This document shows positions 42,970 to 50,724 of a stretch of DNA of 64,000 nucleotides, in pieces. The position numbers were made by a program, and so were the translations under genes. Source of the stretch: Sphingobium lactosutens DS20. GTDB taxonomy: Bacteria; Pseudomonadota; Alphaproteobacteria; Sphingomonadales; Sphingomonadaceae. Where the stretch lies: contig NZ_ATDP01000103.1 of assembly GCF_000445105.1 (NCBI RefSeq), positions 124,001-188,000 on the forward strand, given 5' to 3'. Each line of letters begins with the position of its first letter. The first letter of the stretch is position 1. The notes under the pieces were generated by a model, which did no database searches, was not told the DNA's origin, and saw only the letters and a program-made list of their open reading frames with translations.

Positions 42970-44184
42970 TCAACGCGTCTGCGAAAATTCCGCGAGATAT
43001 GCCTCGATTCGTTCGGGATCGAAAATCCGCCCGTCGAAGAAACGGTCGGGGCCAAGGGTCAGGTCTCCCCGACGCGATCCGACTGCAAGCGGCAGCTGGA
43101 CCGCGCCCTCCACCTTCATGCTCGCGCCGGGCATTGCCACATCTCTGCCCGTCAGCGCGCGCCGGAAAATATCGGGGCGAAAAACCGCCGCAGCGCGGGT
43201 CGCCGTTGCCGGGTCATGATCCACCATGCCCCACCGCACAAGCTGCGAGTAGATCCACAGCGCCTGACTGCGCCATGGAAAGGGCGTCGCTTCCCGGCCG
43301 AACAGGATGAAGTCGGGACTGGCCAAAGCCGGCTCGTGCGGCCGCGCCATAATCTGGCCGGCAAGGGCGCGCCGGATAAGATGCGCCGGCTGGTCGATAT
43401 AGCGTGGATCGGAAAGCAGCTCGGACAGCCTGTCGTGACTGGCCGGATCGTCGCACCATGCGGCGGAGCGTGCCAGGGCGCGCAGCAACCTGTCGACCGT
43501 TTCGGGATTCTCCTCCATCCAGGCTTCGCGGAAGGCCAGAACCTTCTCCACGCCGCGCTGCCAGATGCGTTCGCCGATCGCCGCCGCCTCGGCCAGTCCG
43601 GCTTCGACCGCTGCGCTGCCCCACGGTTCGCCCGCGATAAATCCGTCGATTTCCCCGGCCTGCATCGCCTCGACCGTCAGCGACGGCGGCAGCACGCGCA
43701 GCACGACATCCTTGTCCGGATCGACGCCCGCGCTCGCCAGCCAGTAACGCAGCATCAGCGAATGGCTGGAGAAGCGATGGACCACGCCGATGACGGGTTT
43801 GCGCCGCCACAGGCCGATCGCTGCGGCAAAGTCGTGCGCAGTGCCCAGCGGATCGGCCAGACGCGCCGCCACATCGGGGTCCAGCGCCTTTGCGAAGTCG
43901 TTTGCCATCACCAGCATGTTACCGTTCACGTTCAACTTGTACGGCGCGGCGAGGGGGGCGGGCTGCTGGCTGAGGCCCAGCGTGACCGCAACCGCCAGCG
44001 GTGCCAGCATCTGCGCGGCGTGAACCTGCCCGTAAATCATGCGGTCGCGCAGCGTCGCCCAGCTCGTGCTGCGGACCAGATCAAGGTCGATACCTTCCTC
44101 TTGCGCAAATCCCTGCTCGCGCGCGGCGACCAGCGCGGCTGAATCGGTCAGGGGCAAAAAGGAAATCTTCACTGTCGTCGTCAT
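42970..44184 (-). CDS. nasS: Nitrate sensor NasS (CmpA/NrtA-like)
   Basis: 404 residues without signal peptide. The family start VKISFLPLTDSAALVAAREQ, then FAQEEGIDLDLVRSTSWATL, and the middle VNGNMLVMANDFAK are those of NrtA/NasF-like nitrate-binding proteins in the cytoplasmic NasS form. NasS holds the antiterminator NasT inactive and lets it go when nitrate or nitrite binds (established in Paracoccus, Azotobacter and Bradyrhizobium). Its ATG overlaps the nasT stop. It ends about 90 bases before the transporter leader. Confidence 0.92.
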   Translation of the reverse strand: MTTTVKISFLPLTDSAALVAAREQGFAQEEGIDLDLVRSTSWATLRDRMIYGQVHAAQMLAPLAVAVTLGLSQQPAPLAAPYKLNVNGNMLVMANDFAKALDPDVAARLADPLGTAHDFAAAIGLWRRKPVIGVVHRFSSHSLMLRYWLASAGVDPDKDVVLRVLPPSLTVEAMQAGEIDGFIAGEPWGSAAVEAGLAEAAAIGERIWQRGVEKVLAFREAWMEENPETVDRLLRALARSAAWCDDPASHDRLSELLSDPRYIDQPAHLIRRALAGQIMARPHEPALASPDFILFGREATPFPWRSQALWIYSQLVRWGMVDHDPATATRAAAVFRPDIFRRALTGRDVAMPGASMKVEGAVQLPLAVGSRRGDLTLGPDRFFDGRIFDPERIEAYLAEFSQTR

Positions 44185-44762
44185 GCTCCCCCTCCCAACA
44201 GGTCGCTGGCGGTAATCAACGCTTGCGCCACGTCGACGATTTTCTTGCCCTGGTTCATCGCGGTCGATCGCAGCAGCGTATAGGCATCCTGTTCTGACAT
44301 GGATCGCTGGTTCATCAGGATGGACTTGGCGCGATCAATGACCTTGCGCTCGGTCAGGGCGGCGCGCGCATCGTCGCGTTCGGCCTGCATCCGGGCAAAG
44401 GCATTGAAGCGGCGCACCGCCAGTTCCAGCACCGGCTTCACGCGTTCCTTGCGCAACCCGTCGACGACATAGGCGGATATGCCCGCGTCGATCGCCGCAC
44501 CGATCATGGCGTCGTCCGACTGATCCACGAACATCGCGATCGGCTTGGCCAGCGCCCGGCTGACCATCAGCATTTCTTCCAGCGTATCGCGGCTGGGGCT
44601 ACCCAGGTCCATCAGGACGACATCGGGCGCCATGCGCTCCAGCCTCGCAACGAACGCGCCGCGCGGCGGGACAATGTGGATGTCGTCATAGCCGGCATCG
44701 CGCAGCCCGTCTTCCAGAACGGACGCGCGCAGCCCGCTATCGTCGATAATGACAATCCGCAT
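44181..44762 (-). CDS. nasT: ANTAR-domain antiterminator NasT
   Basis: 193 residues. N-terminal receiver-like domain (IVIIDDSGLRASVLEDGL; putative phospho-Asp52 in VVLMDLGSP) and C-terminal three-helix ANTAR domain (ALTERKVIDRAKSILMNQR, then SMSEQDAYTLLRSTAMNQGK). It binds the paired hexaloop leaders upstream of the transporter and nirB and prevents terminator formation. Forms an operon with nasS. Confidence 0.94.
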   Translation of the reverse strand: MRIVIIDDSGLRASVLEDGLRDAGYDDIHIVPPRGAFVARLERMAPDVVLMDLGSPSRDTLEEMLMVSRALAKPIAMFVDQSDDAMIGAAIDAGISAYVVDGLRKERVKPVLELAVRRFNAFARMQAERDDARAALTERKVIDRAKSILMNQRSMSEQDAYTLLRSTAMNQGKKIVDVAQALITASDLLGGGA

Positions 44763-45047
44763 GACGTCCCCTTTGGGCGCGACAATAACGTCCGGTCAGG
44801 CCGGTGGGAAGCGGAGGCCAATGCCGGGAAGCGTGATTTTCTGGCCATACCCATGTGTCCGACCGTTTAGGAAGATGCGAGGCGCTGCCGCTTCTGCCGG
44901 AAGCAGACCTTCATGACAGTTGATCCTAGCAGCTGGGATTGGTCGCTTGCTGCTGGTAAAGTATTTTGTTGTTGTCCTGCAGATCTTAGCGACCCCACAC
45001 AGATTACTCAGATATGGCTCGCATTTCAGTCGCGGGAGACCCCCTCC

Positions 45048-46115
45048 TCATTCATCCTCCGACAAATGCCGCATGCCAGCGAGCAGGTCAGTCTGCGTAA
45101 TGAGCCCCGCTAGCGTGCCGTTGCTCCAGACCACCACGGCATGATGGTGCACACCATCGGACAGCAGCGGCACCAGCGTAGCAGCCGGCCTGTCCACCGC
45201 CACCAGGCACGCGCCCTTCAGCATGACCTCCCGCACCGTTCCCTGTGACGCTGGCGCGAGCACATGGCGCGGGACCAATCCGATCACATGATCCTTCTCG
45301 TCCAGCACGGGCAGAGCCGAGACGCACCGTTCGTCCATCAGCGCGAGGGTCGGCGCGATCTCGTCGGTGGCGCGGCAGGTGATCACGTCGCGCGACATGA
45401 TGTCGAAGCACAGCGGCAGCGGCTTGCGCCGGGCGAAGGCTTCAGCTTCGACTGCGCGCAGCAGGCTGGCAAGATCCTCGGCCTCGATATCGGGCCGGTC
45501 TTCCAACCGGTCGAGCACAGCTTCGACGTCGCTGTCGCTGAAGCCGGTTCGCTCGGCGGCAGGTTGGTCGCTTGTGCGGGGACTCGCAGTTGAGGCAGTT
45601 TCGGCCCGATGGGGGTAGCGGCTGCCGGCCAAATTGTTGAAAGCTATGCCAAGCCCCACCAGCAGCAGCGAGTTGAGCCCGACCGGAAGAAGCGCAAAGG
45701 CAAAGCCTGCCTCTCGCACGGCATCGCCGCCGAAAGCGGCGAACAAGGCCACGGCCCCGCCCGGCGGGTGAGTGCAGCGCAGCAGCTGCATGGCCAGAAT
45801 GGCCGCACCAGCGCCAAGCGATCCCGCCACGAGCGGATCGGGGAACAGCTGCACGGCGGATACGCCAAAAAGCGCCGAAACGAAATTGCCGAGCAGTACC
45901 GCGCGCGGCTGGGCAAGCGGGGCGGCTGGCAGGGCGAAGACCAGCACCGCCGATGCCCCCATCGGCGCCACCAGAAATGGCAGCGCCGAGGGATCGGGAA
46001 GCAGCCAGGCTGTGACAAGCCCGGTCAGCGCGAGAGCGATTCCCGCACCGATCGCCGAACGGGCCGGATGCATGCCGGGTTGACGCCAGAAGGCGGGGCT
46101 TTTCAATCGATGCAA
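45048..46115 (-). CDS. HPP-family membrane protein with C-terminal CBS pair
   Basis: 355 residues. Four membrane helices with the HPP signature: LPFLVAPMGASAVLVFALP and LLRCTHPPGGAVALFAAFGG (the HPP of HPPGG). The C-terminal half (about 230-350) has two CBS repeats (IMSRDVITCRATDEIAPTLALM...; ...GTVREVMLKGACLVAVDRPA). HPP proteins have been linked to nitrite transport in chloroplasts and cyanobacteria; with a nucleotide-sensing CBS pair this one may be a regulated nitrite/anion channel (inference). It lies 14 bases after the flavohaemoglobin gene and is probably the last gene of the NO-defence operon. Confidence 0.85.
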   Translation of the reverse strand: MHRLKSPAFWRQPGMHPARSAIGAGIALALTGLVTAWLLPDPSALPFLVAPMGASAVLVFALPAAPLAQPRAVLLGNFVSALFGVSAVQLFPDPLVAGSLGAGAAILAMQLLRCTHPPGGAVALFAAFGGDAVREAGFAFALLPVGLNSLLLVGLGIAFNNLAGSRYPHRAETASTASPRTSDQPAAERTGFSDSDVEAVLDRLEDRPDIEAEDLASLLRAVEAEAFARRKPLPLCFDIMSRDVITCRATDEIAPTLALMDERCVSALPVLDEKDHVIGLVPRHVLAPASQGTVREVMLKGACLVAVDRPAATLVPLLSDGVHHHAVVVWSNGTLAGLITQTDLLAGMRHLSEDE

Positions 46116-46129
46116 CGGATAGGGGCCTC

Positions 46130-47341
46130 TCAGGCGGCCAGCAATTCGTCTGCCGGTCCGAAGAATTCATAGTGGATGCGACTAGCCGCTACACCAGCCT
46201 GCGAGAGTGTGGCAACCGCGTGACGCAGAAAGGCGCGGGGCCCGCAGATGTAGTAGTCCGCTTCGGCAATGGGCGTGTTGGCCACCAGCCATTCGTCGGT
46301 GATGATCCCGGCGATGTCGTAGTCGCGCCCCGCCACTTCGTCGCCCAGCGGGTGCTGATGAAAGTCGGTGACACTTACCAAACCGGCGCTCGCCGCCAGT
46401 GCCTGGACGTGATCGCGCATTGCCTGGGTGGTACGATCATGTGTGCCGTGGACATAGTGGATCGGCGCGGTGCCTCCCTTCGCCACGAGCGCCTCCAGCA
46501 TCGCGACCATTGGCGTCAGACCCACTCCGCCCGACAGCAACACCACCGGTCGTTCGCTCGTATCATCAAGGAAGAACTCGCCCGCCGGAGCTGCGACCTT
46601 GAGTCTGCTGCCGACGCCCGCAGTATCGTGAAGCCAACCCGAGGCCAGCCCCTGTGGTTCGCGCTTGACCGAGATGCGATAGGTCTCGCCATTGGGCGCC
46701 GCGGAAATCGAATAGTTGCGCTTCACTGACGGATGACCGGGGATGTCGAACCAGAAGGTCAGATACTGGCCGGGCTTGTATGCCATTACAGGGAGCCCAT
46801 CGGCGGGGCACAAGATAAACGAGGTGATGACCGCGCTTTCCGGCACGACTTCGACCACCTTGAACTCGCGCCAGCCGCTCCAGCCTCCGTCGGCCGATTG
46901 CTGTTCCGAATAGAGCCGATCTTCACGCGCGATCAGGATATTGGCGAGGAACCAGTAGGCTTCGCCCCAAGCAGCGAGAATCTCATCGGTCGCAGCATCG
47001 TCCAGCACCGCCTTGATCGCGCCGAGCAAGGCATCGGCGACATAGGGGTAATGCTCGGGCAAAATCTGCAAACCGACATGCTTTTGCGCGATGCGCTCCA
47101 CCGCCGGCGCGAGTGCCGCGAGGTTCTCGATGTTGCTCGCATAGGCAAGGATGGCCCCGGTCAAGGCGCGCGGTTGCGATCCCGCATCACCGTGGTGCGA
47201 CTGGTTGAACAAGGCGGCGATCTCGGGGTTCTGGAACAGGCGGGCATACATTTCGTGCACGATGGCGAGGCCATGGGCTTCGAGTGCGGGGACCGTGGCC
47301 TTGACGAGCGCGATCGTCTGCTCGCTGAGCGGCTGCGACAT
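46130..47341 (-). CDS. hmp: Flavohaemoglobin / nitric oxide dioxygenase Hmp
   Basis: 403 residues. Globin domain (1-140) with distal Tyr in EMYARLFQNPE, and proximal His in AQKHVGLQILPEHYPYVA; FAD domain with KRNYSISAAPNG (R-x-Y-S), and NAD domain VVLLSGGVGLTPMVAMLEAL ... YICGPRAFL. Oxidises NO to nitrate with O2 and NADH. Fourth gene of the operon controlled from the NsrR-like sites at 48826-48886. Confidence 0.95.
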   Translation of the reverse strand: MSQPLSEQTIALVKATVPALEAHGLAIVHEMYARLFQNPEIAALFNQSHHGDAGSQPRALTGAILAYASNIENLAALAPAVERIAQKHVGLQILPEHYPYVADALLGAIKAVLDDAATDEILAAWGEAYWFLANILIAREDRLYSEQQSADGGWSGWREFKVVEVVPESAVITSFILCPADGLPVMAYKPGQYLTFWFDIPGHPSVKRNYSISAAPNGETYRISVKREPQGLASGWLHDTAGVGSRLKVAAPAGEFFLDDTSERPVVLLSGGVGLTPMVAMLEALVAKGGTAPIHYVHGTHDRTTQAMRDHVQALAASAGLVSVTDFHQHPLGDEVAGRDYDIAGIITDEWLVANTPIAEADYYICGPRAFLRHAVATLSQAGVAASRIHYEFFGPADELLAA

Positions 47342-47390
47342 GGAATTCTCCTGAGATGGAAAGGTGGTTCGGGAAGGGGGCAGGTCGTGG

Positions 47391-47669
47391 TCAGAAACCG
47401 GGTGGAGGCCGGTCCCAGAAATCGACCTGCATTTTCATCGTGCCCAGTGGCGTGACGAAATGCGGTTGTTGCGGCTCGATCAATCCGGGCCGATCAGGGG
47501 TAAGGATCACCTCGCTGGTTGGATCGAGATAGGTGAGCCGGAGCTCTCCCTCGATCACCCGGATCACGCCCCACACGCCCGCCTTGGTATCGTGGCGGGC
47601 GCGCAGGGCAGCGGGCAGGCTATCCTGATCGAACACGGGGGTGGAGCGATAGGGGCGCGGTTTTGACAT
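47391..47669 (-). CDS. DUF1971 (TehB/YeaR-like) cupin protein
   Basis: 92 residues. KPRPYRSTPVFDQDSLPAAL, HDTKAGVWGVIRVIEGELRL, and PGLIEPQQPHFVTPLG define the DUF1971/YeaR-like small cupin. In E. coli YeaR is induced by nitrate and NO, and tellurite and NO operons often carry such a gene, but no reaction has been shown. It is 2 bases after the alternative oxidase gene and 49 bases before hmp. Confidence 0.9.
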   Translation of the reverse strand: MSKPRPYRSTPVFDQDSLPAALRARHDTKAGVWGVIRVIEGELRLTYLDPTSEVILTPDRPGLIEPQQPHFVTPLGTMKMQVDFWDRPPPGF

Positions 47670-47671
47670 GG

Positions 47672-48358
47672 TCAGGCTGCCAGCCGGATATCGTCCGCGT
47701 GCTCGGGATAAGGAGCAACACTCAGCGGTGCAGGCTTGCCCGCCAGTTCATCGGCAAAGCCGTGGTTGACGTCGCGATGATGCGCTTCGTCGGCGCGGAC
47801 CACCAGCACCACGTCGCGCAAGGTGGCTGTATCGGGCAGCTTCCAGTAGCGACGGGCGATCATCGGGGCGGCGACATCCGGGCTGCGACCCTCGTCGATC
47901 TCCTTGAGGTAGAGAGTGTAGCTGATCACGGCCTCCTCCTCGAAATAGCCGACCACGCGGTGCGCGGTCCGTGCGCTCACCAGATAGAGGCCGAAGAAGG
48001 CGAGATAGAACGCCCACTGCACCAGCAGAATCACCAGCCGCTCGAACAGCGACGGCTGGGCGACCTCGATGAAGGTCATCAGGTGCATCCGCTCGTTCTC
48101 CGCCTCTTCCATCAGGGTGCGGATCCAGCCGTTGTCACCCTGCATCCGGCGCAGGCACCTGAGGTGAGTGAGTGTGGCGCCGACCATGCCGGGCACGGCG
48201 GCGACGGTTTCGAGCACGATGGCGCGATGGCCGTAGCGCTTGGCGAAGAAGGTATCGGCGCACAAGCGCAAGACCTTGGTGAAGCCGAGCGCGATCCGAT
48301 CACGCAGGTCGCGCGGGGTGTGGTGAACGGTCAGATCGACCAGCGGAATGTCGGTCAT
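47672..48358 (-). CDS. aox: Alternative oxidase (cyanide/NO-insensitive ubiquinol oxidase)
   Basis: 228 residues from the ATG at 48358, 9 bases after AAGGAG; a start at 48382 would overlap the preceding gene. The four-helix diiron motifs are complete: [18 protein letters not shown] (Glu, ExxH), [14 protein letters not shown] (Glu) and [17 protein letters not shown] (ExxH). The protein oxidises quinol and reduces O2 without pumping protons and, unlike haem-copper oxidases, is not blocked by NO. Bacterial AOX is known from Novosphingobium, and in Vibrio fischeri it is NO-inducible through NsrR. It lies between a haemoglobin gene and hmp. Confidence 0.95.
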   Translation of the reverse strand: MTDIPLVDLTVHHTPRDLRDRIALGFTKVLRLCADTFFAKRYGHRAIVLETVAAVPGMVGATLTHLRCLRRMQGDNGWIRTLMEEAENERMHLMTFIEVAQPSLFERLVILLVQWAFYLAFFGLYLVSARTAHRVVGYFEEEAVISYTLYLKEIDEGRSPDVAAPMIARRYWKLPDTATLRDVVLVVRADEAHHRDVNHGFADELAGKPAPLSVAPYPEHADDIRLAA

Positions 48359-48374
48359 GGCAATATGCTCCTTT

Positions 48375-48812
48375 TCAGGCATGGTCCGTCGCGGCTGCTG
48401 TGGGGCTGCCGGGTCGGTGGGAAGAGGCGGGCACTGGCTGGGCTTCCAGCCGGAAAAACATCGCGAGCTTCAGGCTCTCGGCGATCCGCGCGGCCTTGGC
48501 CTGCAAGGCAGCAGCGGCTTCGGGGGCCATCAGTTCATCGGTGGTCTCGGCCCAGAGTGCGAGCCAGCGCTCGAACAGGGCGGGGGTGATGCGATCGCGA
48601 TGCTTCACATGCGCAGGCACCGGCTGGCCCTTGTAGCGTCCGCTGGTGAGCATGACGGAGGACCAGAAGGCTCTCAGCTTCTCGAGATGTTCGGGCCAGT
48701 CGTGGATGGCATCGTTGAAGATCGGGCCGAGTTCTTCATCGCAACGGACGCGGGCATAGAACGCGTCGACCAGCCGGGTGAGGCCGGGTTCGGTTATGTC
48801 GAGTGCTGGCAT
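48375..48812 (-). CDS. Truncated haemoglobin (group III-like)
   Basis: 145 residues. [40 protein letters not shown] and [22 protein letters not shown] are the wording of group III 2/2 haemoglobins (as in Campylobacter Ctb), with the F-helix His in the KHRDRIT region or nearby. Probable NO or O2 handling role. First gene of the operon; its ATG at 48812 is 13 bases from the first NsrR-like dyad. The last 25 residues are a Pro/Ala-rich tail. Confidence 0.88.
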   Translation of the reverse strand: MPALDITEPGLTRLVDAFYARVRCDEELGPIFNDAIHDWPEHLEKLRAFWSSVMLTSGRYKGQPVPAHVKHRDRITPALFERWLALWAETTDELMAPEAAAALQAKAARIAESLKLAMFFRLEAQPVPASSHRPGSPTAAATDHA

Positions 48813-48825
48813 GGCTGCGACTCCA

Positions 48826-48850
48826 AATCATGTATCTAGGATGCATCTAT
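48826..48850. promoter_or_regulatory. NsrR-like operator 1
   Basis: ATGTAT-CTAGG-ATGCAT with flanking AATC and CTAT gives an 11-1-11 arrangement like the NsrR consensus AAGATGCATTT-A-AAATGCATCTT. It lies just upstream of the truncated-haemoglobin start and would repress the leftward operon. Confidence 0.65.
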
Positions 48851-48863
48851 ACTGACGCTGAAA

Positions 48864-48886
48864 AACATGCAATGAGAATACATGAT
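48864..48886. promoter_or_regulatory. NsrR-like operator 2
   Basis: AAC-ATGCAA-TGAGA-ATACAT-GAT repeats the half-site pattern and spacing of operator 1, with one weaker half. It is 18 bases upstream of the nsrR ATG, so it is suited to autorepression. Confidence 0.6.
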
Positions 48887-48904
48887 TATTTTTGCGGAGC
48901 TGCG

Positions 48905-49330
48905 ATGCGCCTGACGCGCTACACCGATTATGCCATGCGGGTGCTGCTATACCTCGGGCGGCAGCCGGGCGAGCTGGCCTCGATTGCAGTCATTGCGCGC
49001 GCCTTTGCCATTTCGCAGAACCACCTGATGAAGGTGGTCAACGATCTGGTGAACGCGGGCTATCTGGAAAGCGTGCGCGGTCGCAACGGCGGGATCCGCC
49101 TCGCCCGCCCGCCGCACGAGATCAACGTCGGCGCACTGGTTCGCCAGACCGAGGACGATTTCGATCTGGTTGGCTGCGGGGCCTGTGTGATTGCCCCGGC
49201 CTGCGGCCTCACTAGCGTGCTCGACGAGGCGCTGCTGGCATTCCTCAAGGTACTCGACGGCTACTCACTGGCCGACGTGCTGGCGCGCAAGGGCGATTTT
49301 TCACACCTCCTCGCGCCTGTGGATGCATGA
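48905..49330 (+). CDS. nsrR: Rrf2-family NO-sensing repressor NsrR
   Basis: 141 residues from the ATG at 48905 (MRLTRYTDYAMRVLLYLGR), the usual NsrR N-terminus; an earlier in-frame ATG would run through the operator. Winged helix IAVIARAFAISQNHLMKVVNDL, and the Fe-S cysteines in LVGCGACVIAPACGLTSVL (C-x2-C-x5-C, the NsrR spacing). The [4Fe-4S] cluster reacts with NO and releases DNA. It is divergent from the truncated haemoglobin-aox-DUF1971-hmp-HPP operon and very probably represses it. Confidence 0.93.
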   Translation: MRLTRYTDYAMRVLLYLGRQPGELASIAVIARAFAISQNHLMKVVNDLVNAGYLESVRGRNGGIRLARPPHEINVGALVRQTEDDFDLVGCGACVIAPACGLTSVLDEALLAFLKVLDGYSLADVLARKGDFSHLLAPVDA

Positions 49331-49692
49331 ATTAGCAGGTAATTCTCTCTGCACAGTGCTCATAGTTGATCAATCAGTCTTGCAGCGGCGAAACGCCGTG
49401 GACGACTTGCACTCCCAGCTGTCCGAACAGCGCGTCAGTTCCTCTAGCAGCAGTTTTCAAGACGCTAGAACGGCGACTTTTTGCTGACGGTCGTTGCACC
49501 CGAATGTTGGAATTTCGTGCGAGTTGTCGACAGACCGTCCTGCGTTGATCGGAGGGGTGGTTCTGGCGAAAGCTGCCGATTGCAGACCCACGGGCTAGCG
49601 GCGCAAGCTGATCGGCACGAGCCAAGAGGCATTTCCACATTAGGCCGGCAATCGTTCTTCAGAAGGCCAATTCTGGCCATCGGAGAACGAAC
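49331..49692. other. Intergenic region between nsrR and the tyrosine recombinase
   Basis: About 360 bases, less G+C-rich than the flanks, with no credible gene. I see no terminator after nsrR and no clear repeat. Confidence 0.3.
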
Positions 49693-50325
49693 ATGGACAT
49701 GCCTGAGAACACACTCGCATCCCACAAGCGTCAGGTCTGGAACGCGGGGCGCACTGTCGGTGCCAAGCGGGCGCTGAAGCCGAAGCAGATCTGGGAGATC
49801 CGCTTCTACCTCAACCAGCGCTGCCGCTTGCGAGATCGAGCTCTCTTCGACCTTGCTATCGACAGTAAGCTGCGTGGCTGCGACCTCGTGCAGATCAAGA
49901 TTGGCGATATTGTCAGCGGTGGACAGATTCGCACCCGCGCAATCGTGATGCAGCAGAAGACCGGACGACCGGTTCAATTCGAGCTGCTGCCAGATACCCG
50001 CACCAGCTTGCTCGCATGGCTTGAACGTCGTGGCGGCACGGTAGACGATTACGTGTTTCCAAGCCGTGTTGATCGTAACGGCCATCTTAGCACCCGCCAG
50101 TATGCAAGGCTGGTTGATGAATGGGTGACGGGAGTGGGGTTGATGCGAAATGAGTACGGCACCCATTCACTGCGCCGAACCAAGGCCTCGATCATTTACC
50201 GAGCGACAGGGAACCTGCGCGCAGTCCAGATATTGCTCGGCCATAGCAAGATCGAGAATACGGTGCGTTACCTCGGCATCGACGTTGAGGACGCCCTTGC
50301 CCTCGCCGAGAACACTGAAATTTGA
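49693..50325 (+). CDS. Short tyrosine recombinase / integrase
   Basis: 210 residues. The catalytic set can be followed: Arg in DSKLRGCDLVQIKI, Lys in QQKTGRPVQFELL, His-x-x-Arg in THSLRRTKASII, His in LLGHSKIENTVRYLGID, with the nucleophile Tyr in the same segment (VRYLG). It lacks the N-terminal SAM-like arm-binding domain of full integrases, as do many short alphaproteobacterial members. It stands alone, with no excisionase or element around it, beside a degraded cyclase gene. Confidence 0.85.
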   Translation: MDMPENTLASHKRQVWNAGRTVGAKRALKPKQIWEIRFYLNQRCRLRDRALFDLAIDSKLRGCDLVQIKIGDIVSGGQIRTRAIVMQQKTGRPVQFELLPDTRTSLLAWLERRGGTVDDYVFPSRVDRNGHLSTRQYARLVDEWVTGVGLMRNEYGTHSLRRTKASIIYRATGNLRAVQILLGHSKIENTVRYLGIDVEDALALAENTEI

Positions 50326-50331
50326 AAAGCT

Positions 50332-50363
50332 AGTTGGCTCCCCCTTCGGATGGGGAGCCAACT
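50332..50363 (+). terminator. Hairpin after the recombinase gene
   Basis: AGTTGGCTCCCC (50332-50343) is perfectly complementary to GGGGAGCCAACT (50352-50363), loop 8 bases, 6 bases after the stop. Only a short TTAAT follows, so termination may be weak. Confidence 0.6.
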
Positions 50364-50724
50364 TAATCGAGTTTGGGACATTCCGGTCCTTCAAGCCAGA
50401 TGCCCTGAATGACCGACTCAGCTAGAAGCCGTCGTGATCGACCTGAAGTTCGAGATAGCCGATAAGCCTTCACCATTGGCGCGCGCAGGTTGCGACGGGT
50501 TCTTGTCGCGCTCGGTCTCCTGCGTTGGCCGCGTCGGGCGCTTCCGCGTGTCTCGACCGCAGCTTACGCGTTGCCGATAGCCGATCTCCCCGCAAGGAAT
50601 GCCGCGACGTCCGTCTGCACCACATTGTAGAAGGCGAGCCTAGCGAAACCGCGACCTTCACCGGAGGGCTACCCCTCACCACTGGAAAATTGACCAAAGC
50701 GGGTCAAAGGCGACGAGCGCGATT
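50364..50724. other. Gene-free stretch downstream of the recombinase
   Basis: About 360 bases, convergent ends of the recombinase and the cyclase pseudogene. No gene, RNA or repeat recognised. Confidence 0.3.
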
